Assembly (NCBI GenBank): GCA_003254925.1
Contig: QANZ01045959.1
Coordinates: 62,001 to 126,000, forward strand
Direction: 5' to 3'
Source: Chamaecrista fasciculata
Taxonomy: Eukaryota; Streptophyta; Magnoliopsida; Fabales; Fabaceae
DNA length: 64,000 nt
Both the position numbers and the translations under genes were made by a program. Below, piece by piece: positions 1 to 13,252 of the stretch. Numbering within the stretch: position 1 is the first letter of the stretch; each line of letters opens with the position of its first letter. The notes under the pieces were generated by a model, which had not been told where the DNA came from, did not search any database, and was given only the letters and a program-made list of their open reading frames with translations.

Positions 1-1
1 G

Positions 2-3000
2 CCTGCAATTATATATATATTTCAAAAATCTACTAATTAATATTAATATTTTGAATAAATTACACTTTGGTACCATGTGGTATTCTTCATTAACACTTTG
101 GTATCCTTTGGAGCTATTTTGTAATTTTAACCATACCAAATTTTGCAAAAATTACATATTGACCCCAAAAAATTTTAAAGTTTTCATTTTAGTCCCTAAA
201 TAATATGTATCCAAGGACCTATTTGTAATTTTTTGAAAATTTTTTAGGGTCAATATGTAATTTTTGTAAAATTTGTTATGGTTAAAATTACAAAATAGCT
301 CCAAATGATACCAAAGTATTAATGAGAATACCATAGAGTGCCAAAGTGAAATATAAACAAACCACAGGAGTGTAATTTACCCTAATATTTTCAAAATTTT
401 CACTTCCCAATAATTCCCATTTATACAATACACATAATTGGAGGAGGGTGAATCTTGGCACAATGATAAAGTTGTTGCCTAATGACTAAAAAGTAACGGG
501 TTCAAATTCTGAAAACAGTGTCTCTCTATAAAATAGAAGTAAGGTTGTGTATATCTTGACCATGTATCTACCTCTATGTATTTCTTAGCGTTATCCCAGG
601 CGCCGCCGGTGTTTGAGGCGGAGATTGCAACCTGCACGCCGGAGACAAGAGATCCGGCGAGAACCCCGGCGAGAGTTTCTACTCCTAAGAGAGTTCCGGC
701 GAGGATTGGTGAGAGCAGAACGAGAGCACCAGGTGGGATCATCTCTCTAAGTGAGGCGTCTGTGGAGATTTGAACACAAGTTGCATAATCTGGTTTGGCT
801 GTTCCTTCCATGAGGCCTTCAATTGTGTTGAACTGACGACGAACTTCTTCAACCATCTTCAGAGCCGCACTACCCACACTCTTCATTGTCATGGCCGAAA
901 ACCAATATGGAAGCATTGCTCCAACTAATAAGCCAATGAACACTTTGGGAGTGAGTACATCCACTTTTGTGATGCCTGCTCTGCTCACGTACGCACCAAA
1001 CAATGCAAGAGACACAAGTGCAGCTGATCCAATTGCAAATCCCTGTCACAAAAGTTACCAATTTTGTGAGTTTGAATTCACTCATATATTTTTTTTGCAA
1101 AAACACTAATTTCATCCTTAAACTTTACATTAACTGTCAATTTCATCCTCAATGTTTTGCAGTTTGGTCAATTTTATCATTTGATCAATTTCTTTCAGCA
1201 GTCGAAACACGCCTTAAGTGGTTCGGGCATGTGCAAAGAAGATCTTTAGAGGCCCCGTTCACAGAGTTGATCAAATGGTAGAAAATCTTATAATTAATCT
1301 AGGGAAGGGGAAGACCTAAGAAAACTATTCAAGAAACTATCCGGAAAGATCTATCCATCAATAACCTTATGATTGACATGTGCAAGGATAAAACACATTG
1401 GCGTAAGTTGATCCATATAGCAGACTCCACATAATGGGAAAAAGCTTTAGTTGTTGTTGTTGTTGTTGATCAATTTCTTTCAATAAATTATCAACATAAT
1501 GGATCCTGTTTTTCAATCCGAATTAGGATTTAAGTTTCTTTTTTGTATCAGTTTTATAGATTTTGTTATTAATATTTAGCTAAAATAAGAACAAAAATAA
1601 AATTGACCAAAATGTGAAACATTGGAGACAAATTGATTGAAAAAAAAATTGAGAATGAAATTGACAGTTGATGTAAAGTTTGGGGACAGAATTAGTGCTT
1701 TTACCTATATTTTTTAGACTCACTTTCATACTGGTCCCTAAACTAAATGGTAAATATCATTTTGGTCCTTTTTATATATTTTTGAGAATATAATTATATG
1801 ACCTTGCCTATGGCGGCGGTGGTGTTGCCTGCGGCATCAAGAGCGTCGGTTCTTTCGCGGATTTCGTGGCTCATTCCGGCCATTTCTGCAATTCCTCCGG
1901 CGTTGTCGCTGATGGGACCATAAGCATCAATGGCGAGACCAGTGGCTATGGTACTTAGCATTCCAAGTGCTGCAACAGCAATGCCATACATGGCAGCCAG
2001 GCTGAAGCTTACATAAATAGCAACGGCAATGGCAAATATGGGTATGATCACTGATTTATATCCCAATGCCAACCCAAATATCACGTTCGTTGCTGCCCCT
2101 GTCCTGCACGAATCTGCCACATCCTGCACTGGACTGCATGCATTTCCCAAAATTATCACTTTCTAAGATGATTCAATTCATAATTTAGTCCTTGAAAGAT
2201 GATAATTTTATCAATTTAGTCGCTGAAAAATGTAATTACAATCATATTTATCATTAAATTAAATTTTAGTTAGTATATTTTATAAAAAAACTAAATTGAT
2301 TGTCATTACATCTTTCAAGGATTAAATTGAAAATTTTACTATTTTTCAAGAACTAAATCATTAATTTTCAAAATAATCATCAAACGTTAAATATATAGTT
2401 GAAGGAAGCAACTGACCTATAAGCATTGCTAGTGTAGTACTCTGTAACGTAGCCAATTACGAGCCCAGCCCATAAGCCAATGGCAACACAGAAGAAAAGG
2501 TGCCTGTACACTCATATAATTCATTTCATACATTCAGACAAATGACGATTCAATTGAACTTAATTTTTAAAAACATTCAATTTAGTCATATATAGTTTTT
2601 ACGTACCAGTTCTTGACATCCTTGGTGGTCCCAAAGTTATAGAGAGTGAATTGAGAAGGCAGAGCAAAAAACGTGACCATGGCAATACCACCCGTCATAA
2701 GAATCGTAGAAATCAAAAGCTGCTGCTTCAACGACGGTTCAATTTCACTCACGTTCTTGATTTCATACAAATCCGTCGCAAACAGTGTGGTGATCAAGCA
2801 AACCACAATCCCCATTGAGCTTATAATGAGAGGATAAGACATAGCCGTAAAGTCATGATCCATTCCAAATGACGAAATCGAAGCAACAAAGAGAGCCGCA
2901 CATGATGACTCAGCATACGACCCAAACAAATCCGAACCCATTCCTGCAATATCTCCCACGTTGTCTCCTACGTTGTCTGCTATAACTGCTGGATTTCGAG

Positions 3001-4093
3001 GATCATCTTCTGGGATGTTTCGTTCTACTTTACCTGTTAGAAAATAATTAATAGAAGAAGGAGATGAATAGAAAAATTAAGATTGATGGATAGCTTTGAG
3101 GCGTGAAAGAACATTTTTCTTAAAGAGTGATCGCCAAGGAAAAAGTCCCTTCTAAGATACAACAAAGCTTTTGAATTTAACTTTTTATACTTTTATGTGT
3201 TATAATTATCCAACATTACCTACAAGGTCAGCTCCAACATCTGCAGCTTTTGTGTATATTCCTCCTCCCACTCTTCCAAACAGAGCCATGGATGATCCAC
3301 CAAGTCCATACCCTGTGATGGATTCGTAAAGTCCTTCCCAATCGTCTCCGTAATAAATTCTGAACAAGTTTATGGAAATGTAGAGAACTAAAAGCCCATT
3401 TGCTGCGAGAAGAAAACCCATTACTGCACCAGAACGAAAAGCTGTGATGAAAGCTTTTCCAACTCCTCTTCTTGCTTCTAGGGTCGTTCTTGCATTTGCG
3501 TATGTAGCGATTTTCATACCCAGAAACCCAGATAGGACTGAGGTTAAAGCACCTAGTAAGAATGCCACAGTAGTGAAAATTGCGTTGGCTAGTGCGGGCT
3601 TGCAGAGATTTTTAGTGTTGTAACTGCAAGGTTCGCTTTTGGTGCTGAAGCCCTTTACGGAACCCAGGAAGAGGAAAATGATTGTACCAAATACTCCCAT
3701 GAATATTGTTAGGTACTTGTATTCTGTAAACAGAAACGAAGTGGCTCCTAGAAAACAGAGAGAAAAAAATGAAAGGTAGTTAAGTCCAAGTTTTGATCTT
3801 TAAAACATATATAGTAGAAATATATAAGAGAGAGAGAGTACGGTGAGCTCACCAACGGAAATGGCATGCTGGATTTCAGCACACTTGATGGTGACTTTAA
3901 GACCTTGAAGGCCATCCTCCATCTCTGAATCTGCAAGTAAGCTGCTTTTATAGCTTTTCTCTTCTTCAGATTCAGAAGTAGCTGATATCTTCACCTTTGA
4001 GACCAGAACCCATTGAAGCAAAGCAAAACCGATTCCAACTAATGCAGACAGAGGTATCAGAATCTGTGTTACGCCCTCGCTCAAGATACCCAT
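2..4093 (-). CDS. Type I vacuolar H+-pyrophosphatase, 3' end outside window
   Basis: Membrane proton pump that hydrolyses pyrophosphate to acidify the vacuole. Exons (minus): 3853-4093, 3220-3747, 2607-3033, 2417-2503, 1803-2133, 572-1042, and the first two bases of a seventh at 1-2 after a clean acceptor. The first six exons give exactly 695 codons; about 70 C-terminal residues lie beyond the left edge. The protein matches Arabidopsis AVP1 from memory almost throughout. Visible are the substrate-binding stretch GADLVGKVERN across exons 2-3, the acidic run [15 protein letters not shown], and many membrane helices. The segment [14 protein letters not shown] has Ala where K+-independent (type II) enzymes have Lys, so this should be the K+-dependent vacuolar type. 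The N-terminus ([10 protein letters not shown]) and its acidic loop differ from AVP1. Introns 4, 5 and 6 carry transposon insertions. The family call is very secure. Confidence 0.95.
57..379. mobile_element. Foldback MITE in the last V-PPase intron
   Basis: The two arms are long imperfect inverted repeats. The left arm begins aaattacactttggtacc and reappears inverted near 378 (gagtgtaattt). The inner arms share a run matching caaaattttacaaaaattac. The element is about 320 bp, AT-rich and has no coding capacity. The superfamily is not determined. Confidence 0.75.
439..564 (+). mobile_element. tRNA-derived SINE, Au-like, 3'-truncated
   Basis: The stretch has the order of an RNA polymerase III promoter: an A-box-like TGGCACAATGATAAAG, then about 30 bases later a B-box-like GGGTTCAAATTC. 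The lead-in gaatcttggcacaatgataa and the following gttgttgcctaatgac resemble the plant Au SINE family as remembered. The 3' part stops around cttgacc, before the usual Au tail. It lies antisense to the pyrophosphatase gene and ends 6-8 bases from the exon 6 donor (GT at 570-571). Confidence 0.7.
1099..1703. mobile_element. MITE in V-PPase intron 5, split by a LINE
   Basis: The left arm (1099-1180) and right arm (about 1590-1703) are inverted copies. For example, aactgtcaatttcatcctca on the left matches inverted gagaatgaaattgacagtt on the right. The centre holds an RTE-type LINE fragment that inserted later. There is no coding capacity. The superfamily is not assigned. Confidence 0.75.
1198..1465 (+). 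mobile_element. 5'-truncated RTE-type LINE tail with (TTG)n end
   Basis: Translation gives the C-terminal signature of plant RTE-clade reverse transcriptase proteins, [16 protein letters not shown], followed out of frame by a GKGRPK-like stretch. The element ends in aaaagctttag plus repeated TTG, a typical RTE 3' end. It is flanked by a 17-bp direct repeat, ttgatcaatttctttca, at 1181-1197 and 1466-1482, which is the target-site duplication. Only the last ~270 bp are present, so it is dead. Orientation is plus, antisense to the host gene. Confidence 0.85.
2181..2363. mobile_element. Small foldback MITE in V-PPase intron 4
   Basis: The arms begin aatttagtccttgaaagatg and end with the inverse, caagaactaaatcatt. 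The inner arms also pair (tcaatttagtcgctgaaa against tttcaaggattaaattg). It belongs to the short palindromic type with 'tagtccttgaaag' ends that recurs in this window. Confidence 0.65.
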
Positions 4094-5193
4094 TTTCCAA
4101 AATGCTCAAGTTGAGACTTGGATGATGAACAATCAGTGAGTTTTATAAATATATACAGGCACAATATCGGAGAAATAGATATTTAGAATGTGGCTTATCT
4201 AAAAACTTGTGATTTCCGAGCTTTAAGAATTTAATAAAACTGGTTGTTTTGAATGACGGATTTGGACTTGGAGAATAATTCTTGAAGTTGAGCTTGTATA
4301 CTGACGGTTTTGATTAATAGGTAATGGGTACCACAATTGCTTTTCGATAGGGCATGGGCTTCGTGTTATGTTTATACAGAAATTTATTTTACGGGTACCG
4401 TACAAGTACAACTGCAAATAAATCGCACGCACAATCAATTATTGATCATATCCGGATTTACTGCAATCTGAACAAGTGTCAATTCAAACTGTTAACTGTA
4501 CCTATCAATTCAAACTTGTGTAATTTACCCTATATTATATATTATACTTTACTATAACCAAAAACTCAAATGAAGTTTGAAGTTATGGATGTGACTTTTG
4601 AGAAGTCTTTCTAATAAATTTTATATACTCAAATATTAAATAAAAAACGCTTGAGAGTGTACTTATTCTTGAAATATAAAAATTAAACAAATGCACGCCC
4701 ATCAGAAAACTACCATTACTTTAGTTATGGTCTCACTAAATGGATCCAATGGTTCAAAACCAGATAACAAAACAAAATTGAGTTGTTTTTTGGCCTGAAA
4801 CAAAATTGAGTTAATTCTCTAAAATTGATTTGATGATTGTCTGTAGAATCTAGATCTCATACATCGAATTTTTGTTTTTTCTCAGTCCCATGCATTGACA
4901 TTGAACTGTAGTCTAGTCTCCTGTAAAATCTCAGCATTGATTATGAGCTAGAAAGATCTGGGTAATATATACATTATAAAATAATATATGGTTTATATTA
5001 TTTCTAAGCTCGACTCTCTTCCCCAGAGCTACCCTATAAAAAAAAAAAAAAAAGAGAATTTTTCGTCCTGCGCTCATAAAGTAAAAAATAAAAAAATAAA
5101 AAAATCCAAAACCATTTCGCATTGGAGATAATTGAGGTAACAAAATTAGGCTGGATTTCCAGCTGAATAAAAATAAGGTCTCATCTCAAATTC
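4094..5193. other. Spacer between Lon 3' end and V-PPase start
   Basis: AT-rich spacer of 1.1 kb holding the 3' region of Lon and the promoter of the pyrophosphatase gene. On the minus strand a TATA-like run (tatatatttataa, about 4143-4155) lies 50-60 bases upstream of the pyrophosphatase ATG. If used, it would give a very short leader. No ORF here resembles a known protein. Confidence 0.5.
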
Positions 5194-8100
5194 TCAATAA
5201 CCTACATGAGTAGTACCATATTTCTCCACATTCTGTGTCAGGTCATTACCAAAGGCTAAACAAAATATCTGCATATAGTCATCCACAAAATGAACCTCAA
5301 GGCCTTCTTTCACATTAGCTGCCAGCTCATCAAAATCCCTCCTGTTAGCCGATGGGAATACAATAGTCTTAACTCCACCCCTCCTTGCTGCTATCGTCTT
5401 CTCCTTTACCTGGATTTTTCACAATATCACATGTACACAAGTTAGTTCTCATCAAAATTTATCAGAAAAACATGAGTTTATCCAACTAAATGTTAAGCAT
5501 AATAATACAGCAATAGATAGAGTTCCTCAACATACCCCACCAATTGGAAGAATCTTCTTGGTAAGTGTCACTTCCCCAGTCATGGCTAGATCTTTTTTCA
5601 CAGGCTTCTTCGTGGCAAGGGACAACAGAGAAGTGATCATTGTGCAACCAGCACTAGGACCATCCTTCGGTGTAGCCCCTGCAGGAACATGAAGATGTAC
5701 CTTTGCATTCTTAAAGAAAGTATTTTCTGGTTCTTTCTCTTGTAATATTGCTCTAGCAACTGTGTGAGCAATCTGAGCACTCTCTTTCATGACATCTCCT
5801 AATTGACCAGTGACATGCAGAGTACCTTTTCCATCGCCTTCCTCGATGATACTGGTCTCTATATACAGGGAAGAACCACCCAGTGAAGTCCAGGCAAGAC
5901 CCATAACAACGCCAACAGGTGTCTGATCATAAAGGCGCTCAGCATGGAAGACAGGCTTGCCAACAAAATCAGCTAAGTTAGGTTTATCAACCAAGATTCT
6001 CTGGGTTGTCTTTATTGATTCACTATTCTTATCTCCTTCACTTTGTTTTGGTTCCTGCCAAAATTATAGATTCATGGATTTAAAGTGTGAATAAGAGACT
6101 GATAGGCCACACAACACATTGCCCAATTTTCAAAGTCTTCCACAGGTCATAATCATATTAAATTTCATTGACTAAAATTGTAGTGGTCGAAGAAGAACTT
6201 TGCAGTTTGCACACAATGCACAAATATGGCACTCCCATAAGCATACATGTAACAGAAAGTAGGTTGTTGCAGCTTTTCACTGAGACTTAGCAGGTCTATG
6301 TTTCTAGCTCACTGAATCAACTTCAGAATGGGTATATTTATATATAACCTTATCACTCTTACAATACCTCTTTGTCTGTAGACTGATTGTCTGGGGATTG
6401 AGAATGATCAGCAGTTATATCTGGTTTTTCCTCGTAGACTTCTTTAGAGGTTTCATCAATTTGTTCGTGATTGCTATTTTTTAGCAACTCAGATGTCCCG
6501 TTTGCAGCTGTATTTTGACTTGATTTGTCATAATTTAAATCAGGATCTTGAGGTTCAACTGTTGCATCCTGCCTCACAAGTTGTAGAGCAATCTGCCATG
6601 CCACACCAGGCATCAGCATATTTTAGGCTACAGCTAATAGTGAATACAAGTTCAATGACAGTTTGTTTTCCAGTAACTAAAAGTTTGACCAAGATTGGCC
6701 AGAAAAAAAAAAGAAATACCCAAAACCTTTCGATAAATTTTCTCTATTTGCTTTTGAAGATTCCTGACCCCTGCTTCTCGGCAGTAGTTTTCTATCAGGG
6801 CTAGAAGAGCCTCATCAGTCATTTCAACCTGAAGCAAATCAGATATCATAGTTAATAACAATACTATGATAAAATTGGAGGTAAAGGAAAAATAACAAGA
6901 CTTGTTAAGCTTGCAAGAACTCTGATTTAAAACTTAGATTCTCTCTCTCTCGTTTTTCTTTTGGAAGGGAAAAGGGGCTGCGGAGTGGGCAAAAACATAT
7001 ATATACTTGTTCAGGTTTTATTCCACATGATTCCCGAGTATTCTTCTCCAGATAGTCTCTTGCAATATGCATTTTCTCATCAGTAATATATCCAGCAATT
7101 GTGACGACCTCCATTCTATCCAACAGAGGATTGGGTATCATTTCCACAACATTTGCAGTGCAAACAAAGAGAACCTGCAGTGATATTTCCAATGCTTGAG
7201 TAAAGTAATTTTCAAAACATTTGGCGAAAAAAAACAGTAATTTTCCAAACATAAAAAGCACTACACTAGAATCGTTCATAAAAGAAGACACAACATTAGG
7301 GAGCAATAATCCAATCACCGTTTCAATCTGGGAATGAGCATATAACAAAACCATTGCAAAAGTTGACTCTTCCGTAAAATCTCAAAGCTATCAAATACTA
7401 ACCTTTGATAGATCAATTGGAACATCCAGGTAGTGATCCAGAAAATTAGCATTCTGCTCTGGATCCAGAAGCTCCAACATCGCGCTGGCAGGATCACCAG
7501 TATGTCCCCTGCCCAACTGCCAATTGAACAAGACAAATATAACTACTAACATCCATTGATGTTTAGAGGATTAATTTCGCACACATACACACGCCTAGAT
7601 ATATCCTCTTAAATTGAATTCAGGAATAAACATCAATAAAATGAAATCAGAAAAAAGAAATTACTCAAATGAAAATCAATTGAACCAGCTAGCAAAGCAT
7701 TACTTTGTCAATCTCATCAATCAAAACAAGAGGGTTGGTCATCCCCACATTTTTAAGGCACTGCACCATCTTCCCTGGCATAGCACCAATATAGGTTCGA
7801 CGATGACCCTGCAAGACAAATTAATGACAAGAAATACTGCCACATATATTACTATAAAACTGGTATTCAATTTAACCTTGGCAAGGGAAAACGTGACATT
7901 TCACCAACCTTGATTTCAGCCACATCTGATAATCCTCCAACAGAAAATCGGTAAAATTCACGATTCAGGGCACGTGCAATTGAACGGCCAATACTTGTTT
8001 TGCCCACTCCTGGGGGACCTGAAAGACAGATTATTTTCCCTGCATACATGAGGAAGGTCAGAAACCATGTCACTCTTTTTGATCTTGCAAAGAGGATCAG

Positions 8101-11100
8101 CAGCATAGGCCTTCAAAAAGAAATGAACACATCTTAAAACGTTAAGAACAAGAGATAACACCAATGAAATAAAGTAAAGCTAGTCAGTTGCCTCAACAAA
8201 TTTTAAAAATTGACCATCATATAACAAAAGCTTATCCAATTCAGGAAATTAATAATATTTATATAGTTTTATTATCACAAAGAAATTATCTTACCACCAA
8301 AGAAAGCATGCCTACATGTTTTAAGAAATGACAGTCTGAAAGTAAATTACAAGCACTGGTAGCATGTGCCATTATAGAATCAGTTCTCACAGTATAGCAA
8401 CATAGGAAGACACTATAGTACTAAACCAAATCTATGTTCCAGATGCATTAGGAAGACAAATTGATTTACCTTGTGAAGTCCCTCTTAGTTTCCCAACAGC
8501 TATAAATTCCAATATTCTTTCCTTAACATCAGTTAATCCATAGTGGTCTTCATCCAGAATCTTTTCTGCCCGAATAATATCGAAGTTTTCGTCACTGAAT
8601 TTGAAAATTAACATTTAAAATCCATAAGAAAAACAGAGGTTTGTAGTTAATATATAAAAGCACATAACCTTTACATTAATTAGATATTAAAAATAATCCC
8701 TTGTAGAAAAGGATATATAATATGCACATATAAGCAATGAAAAAAAACAAAAAAACAAAATCAAATGCATATGATATGATTGAATCAGGTTTCCAGATAT
8801 GTCTCTAAAAATATACAAAATAAAAATACTGGAACTCTAGAAATGGTTAACATTTGTGAGGCATTAGCTCTATGTTTAATAAAACAAAAAAAGATACACA
8901 CAAATTATTTACTTCTATTCTTATGGTAGATCCTGAATAAGCTTTTCTTCCTTTTGATAAAACAAGACTTATTTAAGAGAAGGAATGCAGAGCAGGAAGG
9001 TCACAAGCCTCCAAAAAATGAGAATTTCATTCAGATTTTAAAATTGTTAATTTTACACCTGTCAACAGTCATGGGAATCAAGTTCAGACTTCAGTATACA
9101 CAAACCTGTACTCCCCCCATGGCAGTGCAGTCAACCAGTCCAAGTAGTTACGAGTAACACTGAATTCACTTGAACTAGCGTCTAACAATTGTAACTTCGC
9201 GAGCTCTTCATCTATAACTTGTAAAATATGAGGTGGGCATTTTTCTCTCTTTGGCTCAATTCTTTCCCTAAATTTTCCTGCAATGAAATATGTTAAAGGT
9301 AATGCAATAGCAGCCACAAAGTTAGCTAGAGAGTAGACCCCCATCCAACTTATATATTTTGAAATAGAGGCCACAAGCTATATTGCAAGTTTGCAACTCA
9401 AATCATGGTAGGTGATATAACAAGGCATCAATCATAATTCAAGGACAGAAAGCACAATATAGTCACTAAGAACATCCTTACTCCTTATTACAGATTCAAA
9501 AGACTATCAATCAGAACAAACCAGTTAGAGCTGTTTTATCATCTGTCTCCAGTCCCAGTTCCTGCAATTGAAGAATATTAAATTAAATCAAAATATAGTA
9601 GCACCACACAGAGCACAGCTTTTGGTAAAATGTCTTGTGTAACTCATACAGTTGCACCAGGGTTGCTAACAGCAATATCAGAGGCTTTCGTTTGTCACAT
9701 AAATCTTTTAGACCCTATATTACAATAAAGCCCAACAACGTGTTAGGAATGCATCTTCCAATAGGCCCTCATAATTACCCTTAACCCTGAGACTTTTTAA
9801 GAGCAAAGGTAACAAAATAAGATAAGGTTCAATGCTTTAATCCGCATTTTCTGTATAACTTGGGTTGCTAATAGAAAAAAATCAACTGCAAAAGACAAAC
9901 AGCTTAATTCAGAAATTAATGGAACAGTGAATGAACCTATTACTTGGATTTTAGTAAGAACTTCATGTGGTCAAGTTCTTCATATTACTTGAAGCAATTT
10001 AGCAGAGGTAGATCATAGCTTAGTGAATTACTTAAAGCGTAACCAAGAGTATATATGTCGCTAAAATCAAGCTAAATTACAAAGCTTTTACAATGTATAT
10101 AGAATCCATTCAGGGAAACATTTTGTTTCTATAAGAGACACTACGATTTGAGGCTAACTGAGGTAACCAAATCATGTGGCTCAGATCTGTGAGCAGCATT
10201 TAAACAAGCTCCAAACTTTAATGTTTTGAACTATATGTGTGTCAGCATGTGTGTATGTCATTATTTAAACAAATGAAAGCATATGCAAAGGGAAGTGGAG
10301 GAAGACATTATACCTTTTTTATGGCCTTTAGCTGCTCATTTAACAAGTAACGGCGCTGCTCACTACTTATCTTTTCTTCAATAGCTTTTGCAATTGATTC
10401 CTGGCATAAACACACAAGCATCCATATATGATAATAAATCAAGAGTAATATAAACAATAAGGCAAAGGCATTATTACCTGTATCTTGGTGATTTCTATCT
10501 CTTTCTTTATTAACTCAAGCGTAAGTTGCAATCGATTATATACCTATTCAAAAAAAAAAAATTGAACTCCAATGTAAATATGTAAATGTGTTTTACGTTC
10601 ATGATTTTCTTTCAATGTTAGAAATTGAAAATCATCAAAACGAAAAACATCTCATACCCAATTAAATCTAGCCTGGAATTCAAAACTTGTCACATCTTTG
10701 CAAACATGTAAAATGTACTCCGCATGGATCAGTTTAGAGTTTCTCAAAGTCAATTACCAAGATTTACTCACGTCTAGCTCTTCAAGAACTTTCTGGCATT
10801 GCAATTTGTCTGCTCCAGATATTGCAGCTCCAAAATCTGCAAGCCTTGGTAATGTAATATCACCTATATGCTGCAGAATTGGAGAAAGAATCAATAGAAC
10901 ATTATTAGTTAAAGTAACAATGAATTTGTTGGCTTCTACTCAACAATGGTTCAATATGTCAACAAGCAAACATTATCATCTAAAGTAGTTTAGAGGTAAA
11001 AACTAAAAACAACTAATATATACTATAAAGATCTAAACATCTAAGGAATGAAAAAAAATCAAATCAAATCAAAATTTAAAATACTATTAAATTAATTGAT

Positions 11101-13252
11101 TGAAACTGAAAATTTTAATAGTATAACTGTTTTTTTTAAAAAATGTTCATTCTGCTTAATCTGTTGATGTCATTTCTAGAAGTATTTCTTGCTAATATAT
11201 AATTGAAGGAATTTATAATTAACCTCTACTGTTTATATAGATATCTTTTTTTCACATCAAATGTACTAATGTGGCGTAGGTGAAGCCATCACCATACCCA
11301 TCGGAAAAGGCACTCATCCACAATGATTCAAACCTGTGCATAACTCTGAACATGATCTCTCCAAAGGGCACTTGATTTAATAAAATCCCTCACAGTTGAT
11401 ATAACCTCAAATGATGTAGCTTTTATAATATCATCATCTTTGTTATAAGGTTTATCCTGCAGAAACAAGTGAACAACCAAACCCCAATTAATCAATAATT
11501 ATAATTTAAAAAAAAAAACTGGATAATTTCAAACTATAGATCCTTTACCCTCTATTTAAAATATAAAAATGAAGAAACAGTAAATGAAAATAGCATGCCT
11601 TGAGATGGTCGACTTTTACAGTGAGTGGATCATCTTTAACCTGCAGAATGGCACAAATTTAAGTATTTGGTGAACATCAGAGTAGTTTAGCCCAGAAAAT
11701 AAACAAATATTATTTGATTGAAGATGAAGCTTTCTGTAGATTTCAGATATTGAATACTCACCATCTCTGTTATGCGCAGACGACTATGACCAATTAGAGT
11801 TACCTGATCCCCTGCAATACTTGAAATCTGATATTGAATAGGTGATTAATCATTAATGATAGAAAGTGAAATACTTTCAATGAATAACCTGCATCAAATA
11901 ATAATTGGCAAAAATATTAACACACCTTAGCAAGAGTGCCAACTTCATGAAGGCGATCAAACAACTCTTTCCCTTTCAGATCATCCACATTTTTTTCTAT
12001 TTTAGAACCAGATGCTACCCTGGATTCAGCCTTCAGCTCATCCTTAAGGAGGAAAGCACCAGCATAAGGGGCTTGTCGTTTTCGACTTTCCTGTAAAGCT
12101 GCCAATAATTTGGGATCCTGGGTGGATAGAAAAATACACATTAGACAACCATTACTCCAATTACATATCAAATTGTCAACCAATATGCAGTAGCCATACA
12201 GGCACCGATCAGAGTTGAAAGTTCAGATAAGATTCAGCCACTAGTATGAAAAAAGGCAAAGGAAAATGCTAAGTTCATCATTCTTGAATCATCGTAAAAA
12301 GACATACCTTAACATAAATTGGCATGTAAAATCCTGGAAAAAGTGGTTTATGTGGCAATGGCAACACCAAAACCTGTCGCAATGGAAAGAACACAATCTT
12401 TCAGAATATTATGACATAAGCAACCAAGGTGGCTGCAATGGAAAATAGCTAACCATTCACATGCTCTAACTATAATATTTCAGAAGACCAAATATCGGAA
12501 AAAAGAATAAACAACATAGGAAAGAAGTATGATTTAAATGGCCATGCACTTCTGCAGAGTAGGAGGCTAGGAGCAGAATAGCACATCACACAAAGATACC
12601 AAGAACCAGAATAAAACTTCCTCCAGTCTAGAAATAAAGATTGTATCCCTACCAAACCTTGTCTCAGGTTAATCATCAAACAAAAATTTTATAGGGAACC
12701 TGCATGGATATTTGCTTCTTAGCTGTAGGAAAATGCCTTATTAGGGTCAGCATTCCAGACAAATAACATTGATAACCTATCTAATTTACCTTGGGATATA
12801 AATCACTCAGTTCAGACACAAACATCTAGACATATTGGAAACTTCAAGAATTAAAAACCCGTACAGTTTTGCGTTTTTTAAGACTTTGATTTACAAAAAC
12901 AGGGACCATGAAAGGCACAAAACATAAGAAATCCACCAAAGCTAACCGATTGATAGTCTTCCGGTCTAGGATTGGTGGAGACGATAGCAGAAGCCTCGGA
13001 GTAGGCGTCGTCAGAGAAAAACTCGGCTGTGTTGTCGTCGGCTTCGACCAGTTGATCGGAATCGGACCCATCACTCGAATCCGAACAGAAAAACGCTGTT
13101 CCTCGAGAATTAGCATCCCTCCATCTTAAAGAATTCAAAATTTTAAGCAAATGCGAGTCGACTTCAGTTCCAGGACGGAGACCCAGTACCGCACTAGGAG
13201 GTGAGCGATGGAAACGGCTTCGGATACATGGGGATGAAATCAGCTTCAACAT
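5194..13252 (-). CDS. LON1: Lon protease, organellar (mitochondrial LON1 type)
   Basis: ATP-dependent serine protease that degrades damaged or unassembled proteins in mitochondria (family knowledge). Exons (minus): 12947-13252, 12308-12373, 11926-12117, 11762-11827, 11599-11640, 11334-11456, 10772-10870, 10478-10543, 10314-10400, 9522-9561, 9106-9277, 8470-8594, 7909-8039, 7704-7808, 7403-7516, 7007-7174, 6727-6828, 6368-6592, 5536-6054, 5194-5409. These sum to 2964 bases, 987 residues plus stop. Residues 1-100 are a transit-like leader followed by an acidic run. The N-domain begins [15 protein letters not shown]. Walker A is GPPGVGKT (about 469-476), Walker B LVLIDEID (about 532-539). The catalytic pair is Ser877 in KDGPSAGC and Lys920 in GGVKEK, spaced 43 residues as in E. 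coli Lon. An acidic, Asn/Ser-rich insert fills exon 18. Intron 5 uses a GC donor. Mitochondrial rather than plastid targeting is inferred from similarity to LON1. Confidence 0.96.

Noticed and set aside
1003-1281. A host gene on the plus strand inside V-PPase intron 5
   Set aside because: Its [11 protein letters not shown] end is the tail of an RTE-type LINE; the rest is intron and MITE sequence.
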